A DNA stretch of 64,000 nt, taken from Corylus avellana. Its lineage: Eukaryota; Streptophyta; Magnoliopsida; Fagales; Betulaceae. The notes beneath the pieces are model-generated. The model saw nothing but the letters and a program-made list of their open reading frames with translations, was not told the origin of the DNA and made no database searches. The stretch is taken from NCBI RefSeq assembly GCF_901000735.1, contig NC_081541.1:2845021-2909020 (forward strand), written 5' to 3'. Positions 11,869 through 24,990 of the stretch are shown here, one piece after another. The translations under genes and the position numbers were made by a program. The stretch's first letter is position 1. Each line of letters opens with the position of its first letter.

Positions 11869-14800
11869 TCAAAGAGGTACTGGTAACCCATAATTGTGGA
11901 ATGACTTTATCCGTCCATCCCAGCCTGCAGTCACAATAACCAGACCCCACACATGAGAACTGGATGTGTTCTGGCAAGAAGTTTTCAAAAACTTGTATTG
12001 AGATTTATTCATGCTAGATGGCTTGGTAATTGAGCTTGAAGTAGGAAGCTTCTCCTCTGGCCAAGTTGCAGACCCCTTGGGAAAAGACTCTAAGAGGAAT
12101 TCTTGGCTCAGAGAGAAACAAGCAGGTGAAGGAAAAGGCGGATTTTCTGCCAGATTCTCATCCAAGACTGGAAAGTGCCTTCTACTTACTGAGTTCCCAC
12201 ATTTCAGACCACACCAAGGTATTGCAACAGATGCATTGATGGAGAAGTGTTCACAAGACCTAATATTTTTGGCTTGGGCGAGGGCAGTGTCTTCCTCACT
12301 ACTGCAGTTCCATAAATATACATTAGAATCCTCGGAAGCTGAAACAATGTGTTTCCCATCTGAGGTGAAAGATGCAGATATAAGGTTTCCTGTGGTACGA
12401 AGGCCTAGAGAGAGAAAAGAGAGAAAATTTAGAAACTAATACTTCATTATGGACAGCAATGGATGTCACAATGCTTCCCAACATGAACTCCGACATAAAA
12501 TAGATTTCTGATTTTGCTAATTAAAAACCAATCAATTGTTGCATAACTTATAGGCGGTAAACTTCCTCCAAGGGGCCTCAATGTTGGAACCCCAAAAAAA
12601 TCTATTATTTAAGATAAATTCATGGAAAACAGACAAAGATCAAGTGCGTACCCTTGTATTTGCCAATCACATTAATGCCATGAAGGATTCTGACTTGTGA
12701 ATCAGCACAGGTGACCATTATTTTGCTAGAGTCTCGTGGGAAAAACTGAATTCAAATAAAACATGATGAGGGACAACTGTCTCTCAAATGAAAGGGTATA
12801 GAATAAAAATAAAGGAAAGAACCAAAAAAAGCAGACCAAGAGCAATGCAAATATCAAGTACCTGAAAGCCAGTAATCCTTTTGCATGGTGGTTTTTTTTT
12901 ACTGTGCACGCATACTTGGGTGTCCAATTGCAAATGATTATCTGGTTGAAACAAAAGAGAACCACATAATTAATTGAACTGGTACTCTAAATTTTATCCA
13001 ATGCAAAGGTCATTCTACAAAATAATTATAAAGCTAATGTCAAACGTAGCATTTTCCATGGAAGTCAATAAGTCCAGATTGGGATATAGTGACCCTAATA
13101 CTTCCGTCTCAAAAGAAGATTTCTAAAATGAGTCACAAGAACTCAAATCCTTCAAAAGAAAAGGGAGAGAAAAAAAAATATATGAATCTCTTTTCTTAAA
13201 CTTCTTCAAACTTAATATATATATACCAGCAAAGGCAAGCATACAATTCAGGCTAAGACTGATTTCTGATAGACTAAGGTAATTAACATCAGATTCTTCT
13301 TAAGCAGCCTAGTTTATCTAAGCTGCCATCCGACTCTCCTAGATTTCCTACTGACACAGTTATCACAAAAGGGCATATCCACACTTTTGAGGAAATATCT
13401 GGGACATGAATGCTTAGCAGATTACATTCTTCTATTCCATCTCACAAAAGAAACAAAACCTTATCAACTGGAGGTTCCAAAAACAGATCTAATTTTCTAT
13501 AGTTGGAAACTCCACGTCTTACCATAAATGCACAATTCTATACTTGCATAAAACAAACTCCTTGAACCGAAAAAAAAACTACCTAACCACATTGCTTCTA
13601 CACTATAACCAACCAATCATAATGATATCCGGGAATGATGTTATACAGATAAGTCCCAATATAGTATCACTCTACTATCATCACAAATTAGAAAGCCAGC
13701 GTGCAGATGGATTTATCGTACACTCGTCAATTTCCTATAAACAATTATTTCTAAATATCAGCTGCAACTCATCCACAAATGAAGCAAAGCAAAGCAAAGG
13801 AAGACAGAGGTGTAAGTGCCTATCAATAAGCATACCTGATACATTGTAAAAGCGGCAAATACCAGCCATAGATCCAACAATGCTCCCCTGTGACAGAATG
13901 AAAGAGATTCTTAATATAAGATCAGTTACTATTAATCACCTTTTCTACGAGTCACAGGAACAAGAAAATCCCCGAACCTGTCCATCAGGGCGATAACACA
14001 CTGCAGTGATAATTTCTCTTATATCAGTCCAATCAACAACTTGACAACCAGGAATAGCCCAAATGCGAACTTTTCCATCTATTGAACCACTGATGAAGTA
14101 ATTATCATCAACAGGGTTAAATTGAACACAGGTCACTGCATCACATTATAAAATAACATTTAGATCATTACTATAAATACAACATAATACATATGGCCAA
14201 ACCAAATCCAATATAACATGATAATATCAGGATATTTGGCCCAATATTTATTCAACCCTGTGTAATGCCTTAACTAACCAAATAGATTTTGGAATGAAAC
14301 AAAGAAACATTGAGGAACGTACCATAATTACTATGTGAAAACACTTTGAGGCAATGCTCACATCCCACTTGCCACAGACGGACAGTTTTGTCAATTGAAG
14401 AAGAAAGCAGATACTGCACCATAACAAACATCACATTGCGTGAAATCAATAACATTTTTGTTTAATTTATAAAATTAAATTGGCTTTCAGATAATCACTT
14501 ACATTATTCTTTGACCAAGAGAGATCTAAGATCTCGCCACCGTGCCCATGGAACTCATGCAATGGTTTTTCCAATATTCGGAAGACTTTAGGAGGGAAAA
14601 TCACACATGCTGAATCTGAGGAATTATTCCTCAGGCTCTTCAATTTTCCAATTTTCTCTTTATCCACAAAGAGGGGCTTCAATTCGGAGAGATGATCCAC
14701 TGTGAAATATATGCAGGAAGGGTCTATTTCCGGAATGTCAATTTCGTTAGACCTCTCATCCTCCACCACCTGCCACAATCGGACAATCCCATCCTCGCCA

Positions 14801-15597
14801 GCACTTGCAAGATACTGCCCATCAGGACTAAATTTCATAGTCAAAATTGGACCCTCATGGGCCTGGATATCTTGCCCCATATAAAGAGCTGAAAGTTCTT
14901 TCAACTGCTTCCTGGATTGACGGACCTTAACTCTCTGAACCCTGGAACGTAGAATTGCATCATTGTCACCAGGTCTTAGTTGACCGGCATCAACTTGACT
15001 ATCAACAACACATGCCATGGAGCGTAATCTACTCAACCAACCCTTCTTGGTTCTCTTCATTGACCCCACCACATTGTTTGTCTCTTCAACTTCCTTCTGT
15101 ATCAGTTGTTGAAATGAAATCGATGACACAGAAGTATTCTCAGACTCTTCAGCCCTTACTGACTGACCCAAACCCACTTCTCCACCGGAAGTTCCATCTC
15201 TGCATACAAAGTTCTCCCTCGGACTACACTGTTTGGAAGAATCCGTATCATCTTTAGACCAAGTCATTGAAGACCGGCTGGAACAAAACTCACCTCCAAA
15301 ACCTAAGTCCCTCAACACAGCCCCACTATTCTCTCTAATCCTATCAACCACTTCTGCCGGAGCATCACTACATACATCTACTGAATTCTCATGTCCAATG
15401 CGATCCAAACTCAATCCCATCCAATCTAAAAACTTACTCCGACGCTCTTTAACACTTCCCGGGCTCCGAATCCATATATCATAACTACAACTAGCCTCAG
15501 ATACCTCAATGCTATCGGAATTTGAATCTGATATCGATGATATATCCTCTTGAGCATCGAAAAATCGACATTCTTCGTCTTCTCTCGAACTACCCAT
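11869..15597 (-). CDS. WD40-repeat protein, plant WDR44-like family
   Basis: Seven exons join in frame (15597-14503, 14413-14323, 14135-13978, 13887-13836, 12941-12862, 12745-12652, 12404-11869), giving 701 residues. Residues 1-240 are acidic/serine-rich and lack a known domain, ending in a basic segment ([18 protein letters not shown]). WD40 blades run from about 245 ([18 protein letters not shown]) to about 570. They include blades ending VRLWQV, VRLWQVG, VRIWAIP and VYLWNC; the last is in exon 7. A 130-residue tail, rich in serine and proline, ends with a degenerate blade ([18 protein letters not shown]). The layout matches plant homologues of WDR44, a Rab11-binding protein in animals; the plant function is not established here. 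A scaffold role is inference. Confidence 0.93.
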
Positions 15598-16440
15598 TAT
15601 TCTGTGAGTTCAACCCATGAAACCCCACCTCAAGAAACCAACATTTTAAGCCCTTGGCAATGTGCCAAATCCTAAATTCCCTCCAAACAAGCAAGCCCTC
15701 GAAAAACTTAAAAAAATGGAAAAACAAAAACACAAAAATCCAGGATTAGTGTAACAGATATATTATATTAAATCAACCCACAATGATAACAATAACATTG
15801 AAACAAAAACCAAGAGATCCAACATGGATCCCAATCCAACCCCATTGAACCTGGTCTCCCACACATTAAAAATCCATAATTTAATACACACAAGACCCAG
15901 AAGAAAATGAAAATAAAAATTCATTTGAACCCAGAATTTTGCAGCAAATTAAGGATCCAATACACTTCTCAGCACACACAGAACAAAACCCATCAACGGA
16001 ATTTGAAGATCTTATAATTACACTTGAATAAATGAATCACAAAACACGTGTACATACACACAAAAAAAAAAAAAAAAAAAAAAGATGATTTACAAACAAA
16101 TAAAAATGTGATCGTTTTTAGTGGAAATATAAAATTTTGCTTACATGGGCTTGTTTCTAAGAGATTTCTTTGAAACTGAGGAGGGCGTAGATCAAAGCAT
16201 CCATGGAAATTTGAAGCTTTTTGGACTCTCTCTGTGTCTCTCGAGGGAAGCAGAGAAGCACTGCAGAGAGGAAAAAAATAATATGAAAATAAATTAGTGC
16301 TTCCAAGTAAATAATGTGTTTATTACTAATAAATAAATAAAAGAGATGGGGGTAAAACAGGAAAGAAAAATTAGTTCCTCGATGTACGTGAATGGATGGC
16401 CCAAGAAACGAGATTTCGAGTGTAGAGTGTTTTCGTGTGC
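15598..16440 (-). promoter_or_regulatory. Probable 5' UTR and promoter of the WD40 gene
   Basis: On the minus strand a possible 5' UTR intron runs from a donor CAT|GTAAGC near 16142 to an acceptor AATTTAG near 15673. I infer this from splice-like signals only. Purine/pyrimidine-rich sequence and a CT microsatellite lie just upstream, as is common near plant transcription starts. Confidence 0.4.
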
Positions 16441-16442
<2 letters not shown>

Positions 16443-16481
<39 letters not shown>

Positions 16482-16482
16482 T
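16443..16482. repeat. (TC)n followed by (TA)n microsatellite
   Basis: About 14 TC repeats run directly into TA repeats. The position, about 850 bp upstream of the WD40 start codon, would put it in the promoter region. Confidence 0.9.
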
Positions 16483-17020
16483 ATATACTCCTTACGGACC
16501 TAATTTGATTTAAGGCAAATTAGATAATGATTATTCTAAAGCTAGATTATTCACAATCTAAAGTGTCCTAACAACTTACAAAAAAAAAAATTAAAAAAAA
16601 TGTCATAACATTTGTTAAATTTCAGTAATCTAGAGTTTTACACATTATAATGCATGATGGACAAAGTTTTTCTTCTAGAATAATATTTGTTCTTAAAAAT
16701 GCATTAAAAAATTACATGTTTCTATTTAATTCTATTACAAATACATGTAAAAATTACGTGCTATAAAAACAAACGTTAGTTTAATAAATTGAATCATAAA
16801 ACAAAATTTGTTTTTTAAAGTGCACGTGATAATCATCTGCTCTAAAAACAAATATCACTTCAAAAATTCCATTACAATAATATGTATTTTAGAAATCATA
16901 AACGCATCGTGCCATTACAATATTTTGGTGTGACGTAATAATTAATTTCTTGCATGAACATTCACTTAATAATATACATCTAAATAGCTTTTTATTATTG
17001 GATTATCTTGGTTGGCAAAT
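16483..17020. other. AT-rich intergenic DNA, nothing recognised
   Basis: No open frame of note and no repeat structure visible by eye. Confidence 0.5.
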
Positions 17021-17128
17021 TTTTTATTTATTTTTTGACATATCCGCATAAAAGAAAGGAGATTGATTCGAACTAGTAATTTCTGTTTCATTAGACATGG
17101 TCTTAGTCGATGATTGAGGTACCTCTTG
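17021..17128 (-). mobile_element. Short tRNA-derived SINE, copy 1
   Basis: Read on the minus strand: GAGGTACCTCAATCATCGAC, a CATGTCTAATGAAAC stretch, a B-box-like AGTTCGAATC (17064-17073), then GCGGATATGTC and an A-rich tail. The same order of landmarks occurs at 58791-58893 and 63130-63235. Target duplications are not clear for this copy. Confidence 0.7.
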
Positions 17129-18950
17129 GAAATGCAAAATTATGAAGTTGGTAAACATCCTAAACCAACCAAGTTTTTCAATTATTTATAAAAAAAATAG
17201 AGTCAAAATTTTGTTCAAATTCGATGCTGAAATTATTCGGTACAAAGAAGCAATGATTTTTTGTCCTTTTATTGGTTGAATGCCAAGTGGGGGGGGGGAT
17301 TAGGTCACTGCCCAAAACTTTCCACATGAAGCCGTCCCATGGTAAAATTTTGACTAGAAATTTCTTCTTGAAGCAAAAATATATATTTTATGACGAAAAA
17401 GAAAAATTATTTTACTCTATAAAATATATATAAATAGTAAATATTGGAAGTTGGTCAGTGCATGGTGGACTGGTCAACGGTCAGAGATGACCCATAAATT
17501 GTTTTTATTCTCTACTAAATTTAGTGGGATTTTCTCTACTAAATTTAGTGGGCATATAGTCCGATTCTCCCTTTACCCTTTTTAATTAGTGAGATAAGTT
17601 CTCAACCCTTTTTTATGCAAGAAATAGTTTTTATATTTGGATTAGGCATTGTAAAAAAAATATAGCATATAATTTTTTTCAACCATTTAAATTTATTTTT
17701 AAGTTTTTAACGAGAAAAAAAATATATAGATTGAAATTAAATATGGTCTATTGAAAAAATGTATACAATATTTAAGCTAAATCCATAGTTTTCTTTTCAT
17801 GAGTCTCTCCTTCGCCTCCTTTGTGAGCGTCGGGATAGCTTTTTCTTCTCCTCCCCTTTTCTTTTGTACGTACCTTTTTTTTTTTCATCCACCACCACCA
17901 CCTTGTTGTCATGCGAGTGCAAGTGGGCTTTCTCGTGATCTATTTTAGGGTGACAATTTTATTGGATTGTTATTCAAGAATCATTGGACTGAACTATTTT
18001 ATTGTTAATTTTTAGTTATTTGTTTGTTTTATCTTTTAACACTGTATTTGTTTTTTTTGGATATTGTTGTTGAGGCGTTTGCCCCTTTTGTATTTTGCTT
18101 CATTATAAGTTTCTTCAATATTAAGGGTCTGTTTGGATGTGCATTTAACACTCAAAAAATTCGGTTGAAAAAAAAAATTACTTATTTGGTAAAAAAAAAT
18201 TAAAAGCATTTTTAAGGGATAAAAAAACAAAAAACAAAACAAAAAAAATGGCAAAAACGTAATTTTGATAAAAGCTTAAAAATAAAGCTTTTACCAAAAA
18301 AGAAAGAAAGAAAAATTGACTTAAAAAGATATATTTTTCAAACACAATCCCAAAAATATTATAAAAACATAAAAATGAAATTAAAAGAAGAAAAAAAAAA
18401 AAAAAGGTGGCATGTGTACGATCAATGTCAATTTGTCACCCTCTTTTCCTAGCTCAAATTACACTCGGCCGGGTTTGAGTTGTTTTTTTAAAATATTTTT
18501 GTTATATCACAAATATAGCCTTAGACATTTTTATTTATTCCCAACATAACACACTTAGAGCTCAGCCAAAAAAAAAAAAACCTTTATGGGTAGTTATACT
18601 TTGTTAATGCACATACACATTCCGAACACGATATTTTCATATTAAAATACAAGGTCAGTTGGGGAATTTTAATCAGAGCATATACCCATTTGCCAGTTAA
18701 AGCAACCTAAGTGAGACCTCACCTTTAATAATGAAATATGTTCCTAATAATTGATTAATTTTATAATATCAAATTACAAGCATCTGATTCTTTGTCCATG
18801 TACAAATTATATTTGTGATAATTTAGCACGAGCAAGGGAGTGGTGGGAGACACTTTTGGATCCATATATATGATTATAAATGAGTATTGTGATAATTATA
18901 CATTAGGTAGGAGAAGATGTCATTATGTTGAAAGAATACATTTTTTTAAA
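17129..18950. other. AT-rich intergenic DNA with a possible degraded Tourist-like element
   Basis: GGGTCTGTTTGGATGTG at 18125 and its rough complement near 18340 (AAACACAATCCC) may be the ends of an old element of about 227 bp. The ends match poorly, so this is tentative. No gene is seen. Confidence 0.4.
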
Positions 18951-19156
18951 TAATAATAATAATAATAATAATAATTGAGTTTGAAGAACTTCCTTTAATA
19001 AAGTTGATTAAAATGTTACTTGATCATTTGAGTTGCTTAAGCCAATTTGCTAATAATAATAATAATAATAATAATAATTGAGTTTGAAGAACTTCCTTCA
19101 ATAATGTTTATTAAAATGTTACTTGATCGTTTGAGCTGTTTAAGCCAATTTGCTAA
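18951..19156 (+). repeat. Tandem duplication, about 105 bp, two copies, each led by (AAT)n
   Basis: Both copies start with an AAT microsatellite, then TTGAGTTTGAAGAACTTCCT, then GTTACTTGATC and AGCCAATTTGCTAAT. A few substitutions separate them. The microsatellite may have promoted the duplication. Confidence 0.85.
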
Positions 19157-20599
19157 TACTTATTTTTTGGCAAGTTTACCAAAAATGTATTTTCTAAACA
19201 TTTTAACATGTTCTTCAAAACGATATATATATATATTAATTATAAAATTAGCATCATCTTGAATTTTTAGTTCTCTAGTATAATCAGCAAAATTTTCTTG
19301 GAATATCTTCTAAATTTAGGAAATTAGAAAGTAATACAATTTTTTTGTTGATTACTTTTTTATTGCTTTAACCACTGAAGGTATCTCCTCTAAGTGTAAT
19401 CCTATAGTGTTCTTTAATAATTGTTTACTATAATGGAAAGAGATTGAGCCCATCCATCAATTATTTTTACTTGATATTTAAAATAAATATTTGTAAGATT
19501 AAGACAATTTTGAGCAACTAGTTGTTTATCTATGAATGTGTGACAGTTTTATAAATTAGTTTTGAAGAAATCTTTTTATGGATGTTGACATTGCCCACAC
19601 ACATGCTTTAATATGGTAATTAAAAGAATAAGCAATGACATTAGTACCAAAGCACTAATAATTAGGTTAGGTTGATGTCCCCATTAAGGCCATAAAAACC
19701 CTGCAAAGTCAAAAAGTAAAAGAGGTTGTTGTTCCCAGTTAAGCAGGCAATTTACTTCAACTTTGAGAAATAACCCTAGAAGACAATCATTTTTGCCCTT
19801 GCAATCCAAGCAATTAGCAGTCACTTTAATAGAGTTTCAGTGTTTGGTCACTGTCTTGGTGTACAAGAGAGCAAGCTTTAGGCCCCTATGAAAAGGATGT
19901 CCACTGCATCTTTTGCCTACAACAAAGGTAAAAAGAAGAAGATTATAGGGAGGATTAATGTGATGATCACCCTCTAGTTAGAAAAAAAGAGAGCCCTAGT
20001 AGCTAACACCACACCTTCAGCCACCTTTTTTTCATCACTTTTTGTGTTATTGTGAGCTGCACAAGTCATATTCAACACCCAACAAGCAGACAATGTTGTT
20101 TATGCATTGTAGATGGACACACATTCTTATTCATATTGAGTTTCTTAATTGTATCTAGCCCATCATTGACTTTATACTAATGCTACGTGGAACATTTTTA
20201 TCTTACAATTATTTCGCAATGTGTTGAACGTGTTAGTTGATCAACCAACTCTAAGATCAGTCGTTGTTAAAAATAAGAAAAGTTGATTAAGGCTATTATG
20301 TTAGTATTATGGGGGTAAATGTGTGGTATATAGCATTATTCTTTACTTTATTCTTAGGTATTAGCATGCTTTAATTCATCTCCAATTGAAATGGATTACT
20401 CTAGAAACTACTAATTAAAGTGTTGTTAGAATATTAATTAAAAATTGAATTTATCATTTATTTTCAGTTTAAACTTTTAGATTAAATACAAGATTGGTCC
20501 ATGTGTTCTTGGTGTGTATAAAATCAGTTATTGTGTTTTCAAAAGTAATAAAATATTTATTATGCATTTTGACGGTAGAGAATCAATCATTCTGTATAC
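19157..20599. other. Intergenic DNA, no gene seen
   Basis: Non-repetitive by eye, with no coding frame of note. It could contain an unrecognised non-coding transcript, but nothing in the sequence shows one. Confidence 0.5.
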
Positions 20600-20775
20600 T
20601 TCGAGTAATGCTACGAGTCCCACTTGTATCACTCTTATATCCCTCCTAAGATGATATTGCTTTTAAAATCACCATTTAGCTTCTGATCGATCACAAGTGA
20701 ATTTTGATCAAATGATGATTTTAAAAGTCATATCATTTTTTGAGTGACATAAGAGGGGCTTGTAAAATTATTCGT
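20600..20775. mobile_element. Foldback MITE
   Basis: The two halves are imperfect inverted repeats. GCTTTTAAAATCACC near 20660 faces GATTTTAAAAGTCATATCA near 20717, and the ends CGAGTAATGCTACGAGTCCC and GGGGCTTGTAAAATTATTCG also pair imperfectly. The central TTTTAAAA core is shared with elements at 27461-27630 and 61673-61835. Confidence 0.6.
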
Positions 20776-21994
20776 ATACTTTTATTTAATGGGCCGTTTG
20801 CCTCATGTAAAAAAAAAAAAAAAAAAAAAAAAAAAGCCTGTCAGTCCAATCACATTGCACCACATGTGAAGATATCAAGATGGTACATGTGTCGTAACCT
20901 CATCGGACCATTTTTTTTTTTTACATGTGGCAAATGGCCCACTAGCGAAAAACCGGAAAATAGATGAAATGATTAATTTTAAACATTAGAAAGTACAATA
21001 ATTAATTTTATGACTTTTGGAAACCCAATGACGGATTTGATACACAAAAAGCACATGAACCACTTTTGTATTAATTATAATTTTTTTGAATAAGTATTGA
21101 TTTAACATTGTATTGTAACAAATGTTCTAAATTTAAATATCGTCGTCATTCACCTTTTATTTCAATTAAATTTCATTTGTTGGGCTTTATTTATTAAGAT
21201 GAAGTTTAAGTCCACACGTAAAAAAATAATGTTAATTAATTTTTTAAAATTTAAAATAATTTATAATTTCACGAATGACATGGGTTATTTATTATTATTA
21301 TTATTATTATTTTTTTGACATGAGTTATTTATTGTGTAGCCTAAAATAGAGTCGTCAACCTTAGTGATGTAAGGATGAGAGAATAAATTACATTACATTT
21401 CTTTGTTACTATCGTCATGCATGAGCAAACTCGCTTCGTGCCGATCGATAAAAGTTATTATAAAAACATTCCCTCCTCTTCTTTTTTTTTCTTTTTTTTT
21501 TTTTTTCGTTTTTGTTTTTGTTCTGAGCAAAGCATTCATTGGGAAACTTTGTAATTTAAGTCAAGTCTTGGGGAGAGGATGATGTTTTCTTTCTATTATC
21601 ATCACATGGCTCAAACCGCATGATTGCCATGTGGCATTTTTAACGCTCATTGTTATTTCTTGCGCTGGTGCATGCAATTAAATGGCCAACATTTTGTGTA
21701 CCAGCAATCAGAACAAGAGTTATAGGTTCAGTCCTATAACCAAAAGTTGTGTCGGCACCTCTCTCTTCTTTAATTTTTTTTTTAAAATTTTGATAGTGTA
21801 TTTTGTGCTTCAGATTATTTTCGATGGTTGATGTAGTTTTCATATGAATAGTATTTTCTTCGGTCCATTTTTGACTGAAAAATATTTGGTTAATGGTCAG
21901 ATCTCTTTAAATATGACATTTTTTCTATTAATAAAAAAAAATAAAATGTTATATATTTTTTTAAAAAAATTATAAAACAAAATTATAAAAAATT
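20776..21994. other. AT-rich intergenic DNA, no gene seen
   Basis: Contains a long A-run at about 20810-20835 and a pyrimidine tract near 21480-21510. No gene is recognised. Confidence 0.5.
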
Positions 21995-22175
21995 CTACCC
22001 CCAATGGGTGGCCGAAGCCACCCCCAAGTGCCAGATCTTAAAAAAAATAAAAAAAAAATAAAAATTGTTTAGCCCTTGGGGGTGGCCTTTTTTTAAGTTT
22101 GGGCTTAGAGGGTGGTCAGACCACCCCCAAGTGTCATGGGGTGGTCCGGCCACCCCTTATGGTTAAGACCAGCCA
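21995..22175. repeat. Inverted GGGTGGCC-type repeat, probable MULE-related element
   Basis: Blocks such as GGGTGGCCGAAGCCACCCCC, CTTGGGGGTGGCC and GGGGTGGTCCGGCCACCCC face one another as nested hairpins within AT-rich flanks. The same GGGGTGGCCGG block lies inside both arms of the Pack-MULE at 36492-37871, so the two probably share ancestry. Outer ends could not be fixed. Confidence 0.6.
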
Positions 22176-23075
22176 CTCCTTTTTTTTTTTATTAATTTAT
22201 TAATTATTTTTTTAATCTGAAATATTAATTTTTTTATTATTTTTAGTTGTAGTGGGACATGTATTCTATTTGTGGCTGTATGATTTCTAAGAAGAAATCC
22301 TAGCTATGAACTGAATATTCTCCGATTCATAATGAGAGGATCCTATTCCGTTTTCACATAGGTTTAGATAAATTTGCTTTAATTTATGTCTATTTTGCTT
22401 ATATAACCGCTTTGTCTGGTCCTTTAAGATGATCAATTCACTTGTTTGACTTATTTCTTATGCTTTGTAATTATTTATGCACTATTTTAGTTTGTTTTAG
22501 GTCTGTTGTTAGGGATCTCACTCCTCTTTGGTTCTATGATCGTCCATTCTCTCTATTCCTTTTGGATCAAGAGTGGGAATAATCTTTTATTGTTAACTAT
22601 TTTCCTTAGTCAATTAAAAAGAAAAAAGGAGGGGGGGGAGGAAATAAGGGTTATTTCATGTCTCTTGTTATTAGGTAGGGGATTGTGAATTTGTGAGAGA
22701 GGAGGAGGCTTTTGTTTGAGTATGAGAGCTATAAATTCGTAATTCGTAATTTTTTATTTTATTAATGATATAAATTTGTAATTTCGAAAATAACTTAAGT
22801 ATAATGCTCTACAAAAACTTAAGTGGAGCATTATACTTGAGTTATTATTAGAAAATAACTTATAACTTAAGTATAATACTTTACAAAAATGATATGAGAT
22901 ACAATGAAAAATTTTCTCAACAAGACTATGATCCATGCCAAAAGATAATAGAATAAATTTTATTTATGAAGTATGCCCACTTCTGAAGCATTAACATATA
23001 GCATTATCTGGAAACCCAAAAAGTCAAGCTGTAATAGCTCCAATGGTCCATGGTATTGCAATTAAGGTGCAATGG

Positions 23076-23109
<34 letters not shown>

Positions 23110-24640
23110 TATTCCAAGGTGGTCTGTAATTGTGAAACAGCACCAAATTCTATTAACAGCTGACTCATATTTGCATTATATATATATATATATCCCATGA
23201 TCACAATTAGTAGGTTTTAATATAGTAAGTCCAAACAGTCCCTTGTTTTGTCAACCACTTTTACCTTAATCCCAATGAACCCTAGCATTTCTTTTGGTAT
23301 AGATAGGATGCATCTATTTTTGGGTTTTGCAGAGAGGATGTATCTCATCTCCCCAAATCTCTCCCTCTCTCTCTTAAACCTCAAGCTGAGCATGAATGGG
23401 TTGCACATGATTGGTGCCTTAATTTACTCTATTAATTGGAAGTTGACATAGATTAAATAAGTTCTAAATAATTATTTGGTAGTCAAATAAATTATACAGA
23501 CTTCCAATTATAAGTTTCTTCATTGACACTTTGACAAAAATTTTCTTCCTTCTTGCGTTCTTGCCGACACCTAATAAATCAGCGTTCATATCTCGTTCAA
23601 CGAATTTTTATTAAATAATACTTTTTATTTTACCTACATCTCATCATCTGTTTAAGACTGTTTTAGTCATTCACTTTTACTATTTTATTTAAAAGTATTT
23701 TTTAAATCCACTTTCACTACCCACGAGGAGACGAACAACGAATTAGATTGATTTTTTTATTAGTTTATTTATATATTGTGGAGCTATAGCACTCCTAGCC
23801 ATTTTTTATTATTTTTATTTTTCTAAGAAGGTTGAAAAAAACAAGGTTACAATAATTAAAATATCGAAAACGGGGTGAGCTGCTTAATAACATATTCAAA
23901 ACGAAAATTACAATGCAAATAATAAGACCAAACAGCAAGAAATTGGTCAAAAGTTGACCTAGGAGTTGATACTATATAAACTTATATATCATTGGCAAAT
24001 GATATTTCTACACTAATTTTAAAATCTTCCATATGAACCTCTCTCGGTGGTGTAGAAGAAATCAAAATTGGTGTTGAAATAGGATCATCGTCCTAAATTA
24101 TTTGGCTTTAATTCTATACAACTAATATATGAATTGATCATTACATGTAGGTTTGCACTTTGCAAGCCATTATAATTAATTATACCAATTTCAACTCTTC
24201 TTAGTGCAATAATAAAATGGAATGTAATCTCATCAGATACGGAGTGCTGGAAGTTTGAAGTTTGTATGAAGCACTAAAGCTACTAAGAATATCAAACTTG
24301 ATTCCCTCTCTACTTTCTCTTGATTTGCTTTGTTGTTTGCTTGAATTAGTTACTTCTTAATTCCTCTTTAGGGGTGTGCAAAAGTTCGACATTCCGTTGC
24401 CAGACCCACTTCCAACACACTTGGGTCGGATTCCGAAAAGTGGTGGATTGGGAGGTGGAAGAGATTCAAAATTTCCAACTAAGTTGAATCGGAAGGCATA
24501 AAAGGAGAAAAATTCTACTTTGTTGACCCGACCTAACCCGATTATAGATGTTAAACCAAATTAGTATCCAACAATTTTAAGACTTTTGTCTAAATGATTA
24601 AGCCCTTAAGAATCTTGATGTGCTTTTTATGTGAAGCAAA
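22176..24640. other. AT-rich intergenic DNA with TA microsatellites
   Basis: (TA)n tracts lie at about 23079-23108 and 23177-23193, and a small inverted repeat CTTAAGTATAATGCTCTAC lies near 22795-22870. No gene is recognised. Confidence 0.5.
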
Positions 24641-24990
24641 AGCCTATGAAGATTTTATTTTATTTTTTAAATAACATTGCAAAGATGATCTCCAACACTA
24701 CTACACAATTTATTTTGCAATGTCCTCATCTTCCAATTTATTTTGCAATCCCTCCACAATATGGATAAATTCCTCATTCACCGAGTAGCTCTTTTGTAAT
24801 TTTCTCCCACAGATACTCTCCATGTATCTCTTGCCGTGGGACAAATCCACAAGATATGCTTCAATAGTATCCACGTCTTAACCCACATATAGGGCATAAC
24901 GGATCCCCTACTATTTTCCTTTCAGTCAGATTTGCTTTTGTGGGTAACACATTATTACACGCCCTCCACATAAGCACCTTCATTGCATGC
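24641..24990 (-). mobile_element. LINE (non-LTR retrotransposon) remnant, zf-RVT region
   Basis: On the minus strand, 24985-24870 translates with LMWRACNNVLPTKANL then IVGDPLCPICG. This matches the zinc-binding reverse-transcriptase-associated region found at the C-terminal end of plant LINE polyproteins (pattern W+A...LPT+xNL...CPxCG). The rest downstream has stops and frame shifts. Upstream reverse transcriptase is absent, so this is a dead 5'-truncated fragment. Confidence 0.75.

Noticed and set aside
19600..19950. Possible microRNA precursor or non-coding gene between 19.6 and 20.1 kb
   Set aside because: No long hairpin or known miRNA sequence could be found by eye.
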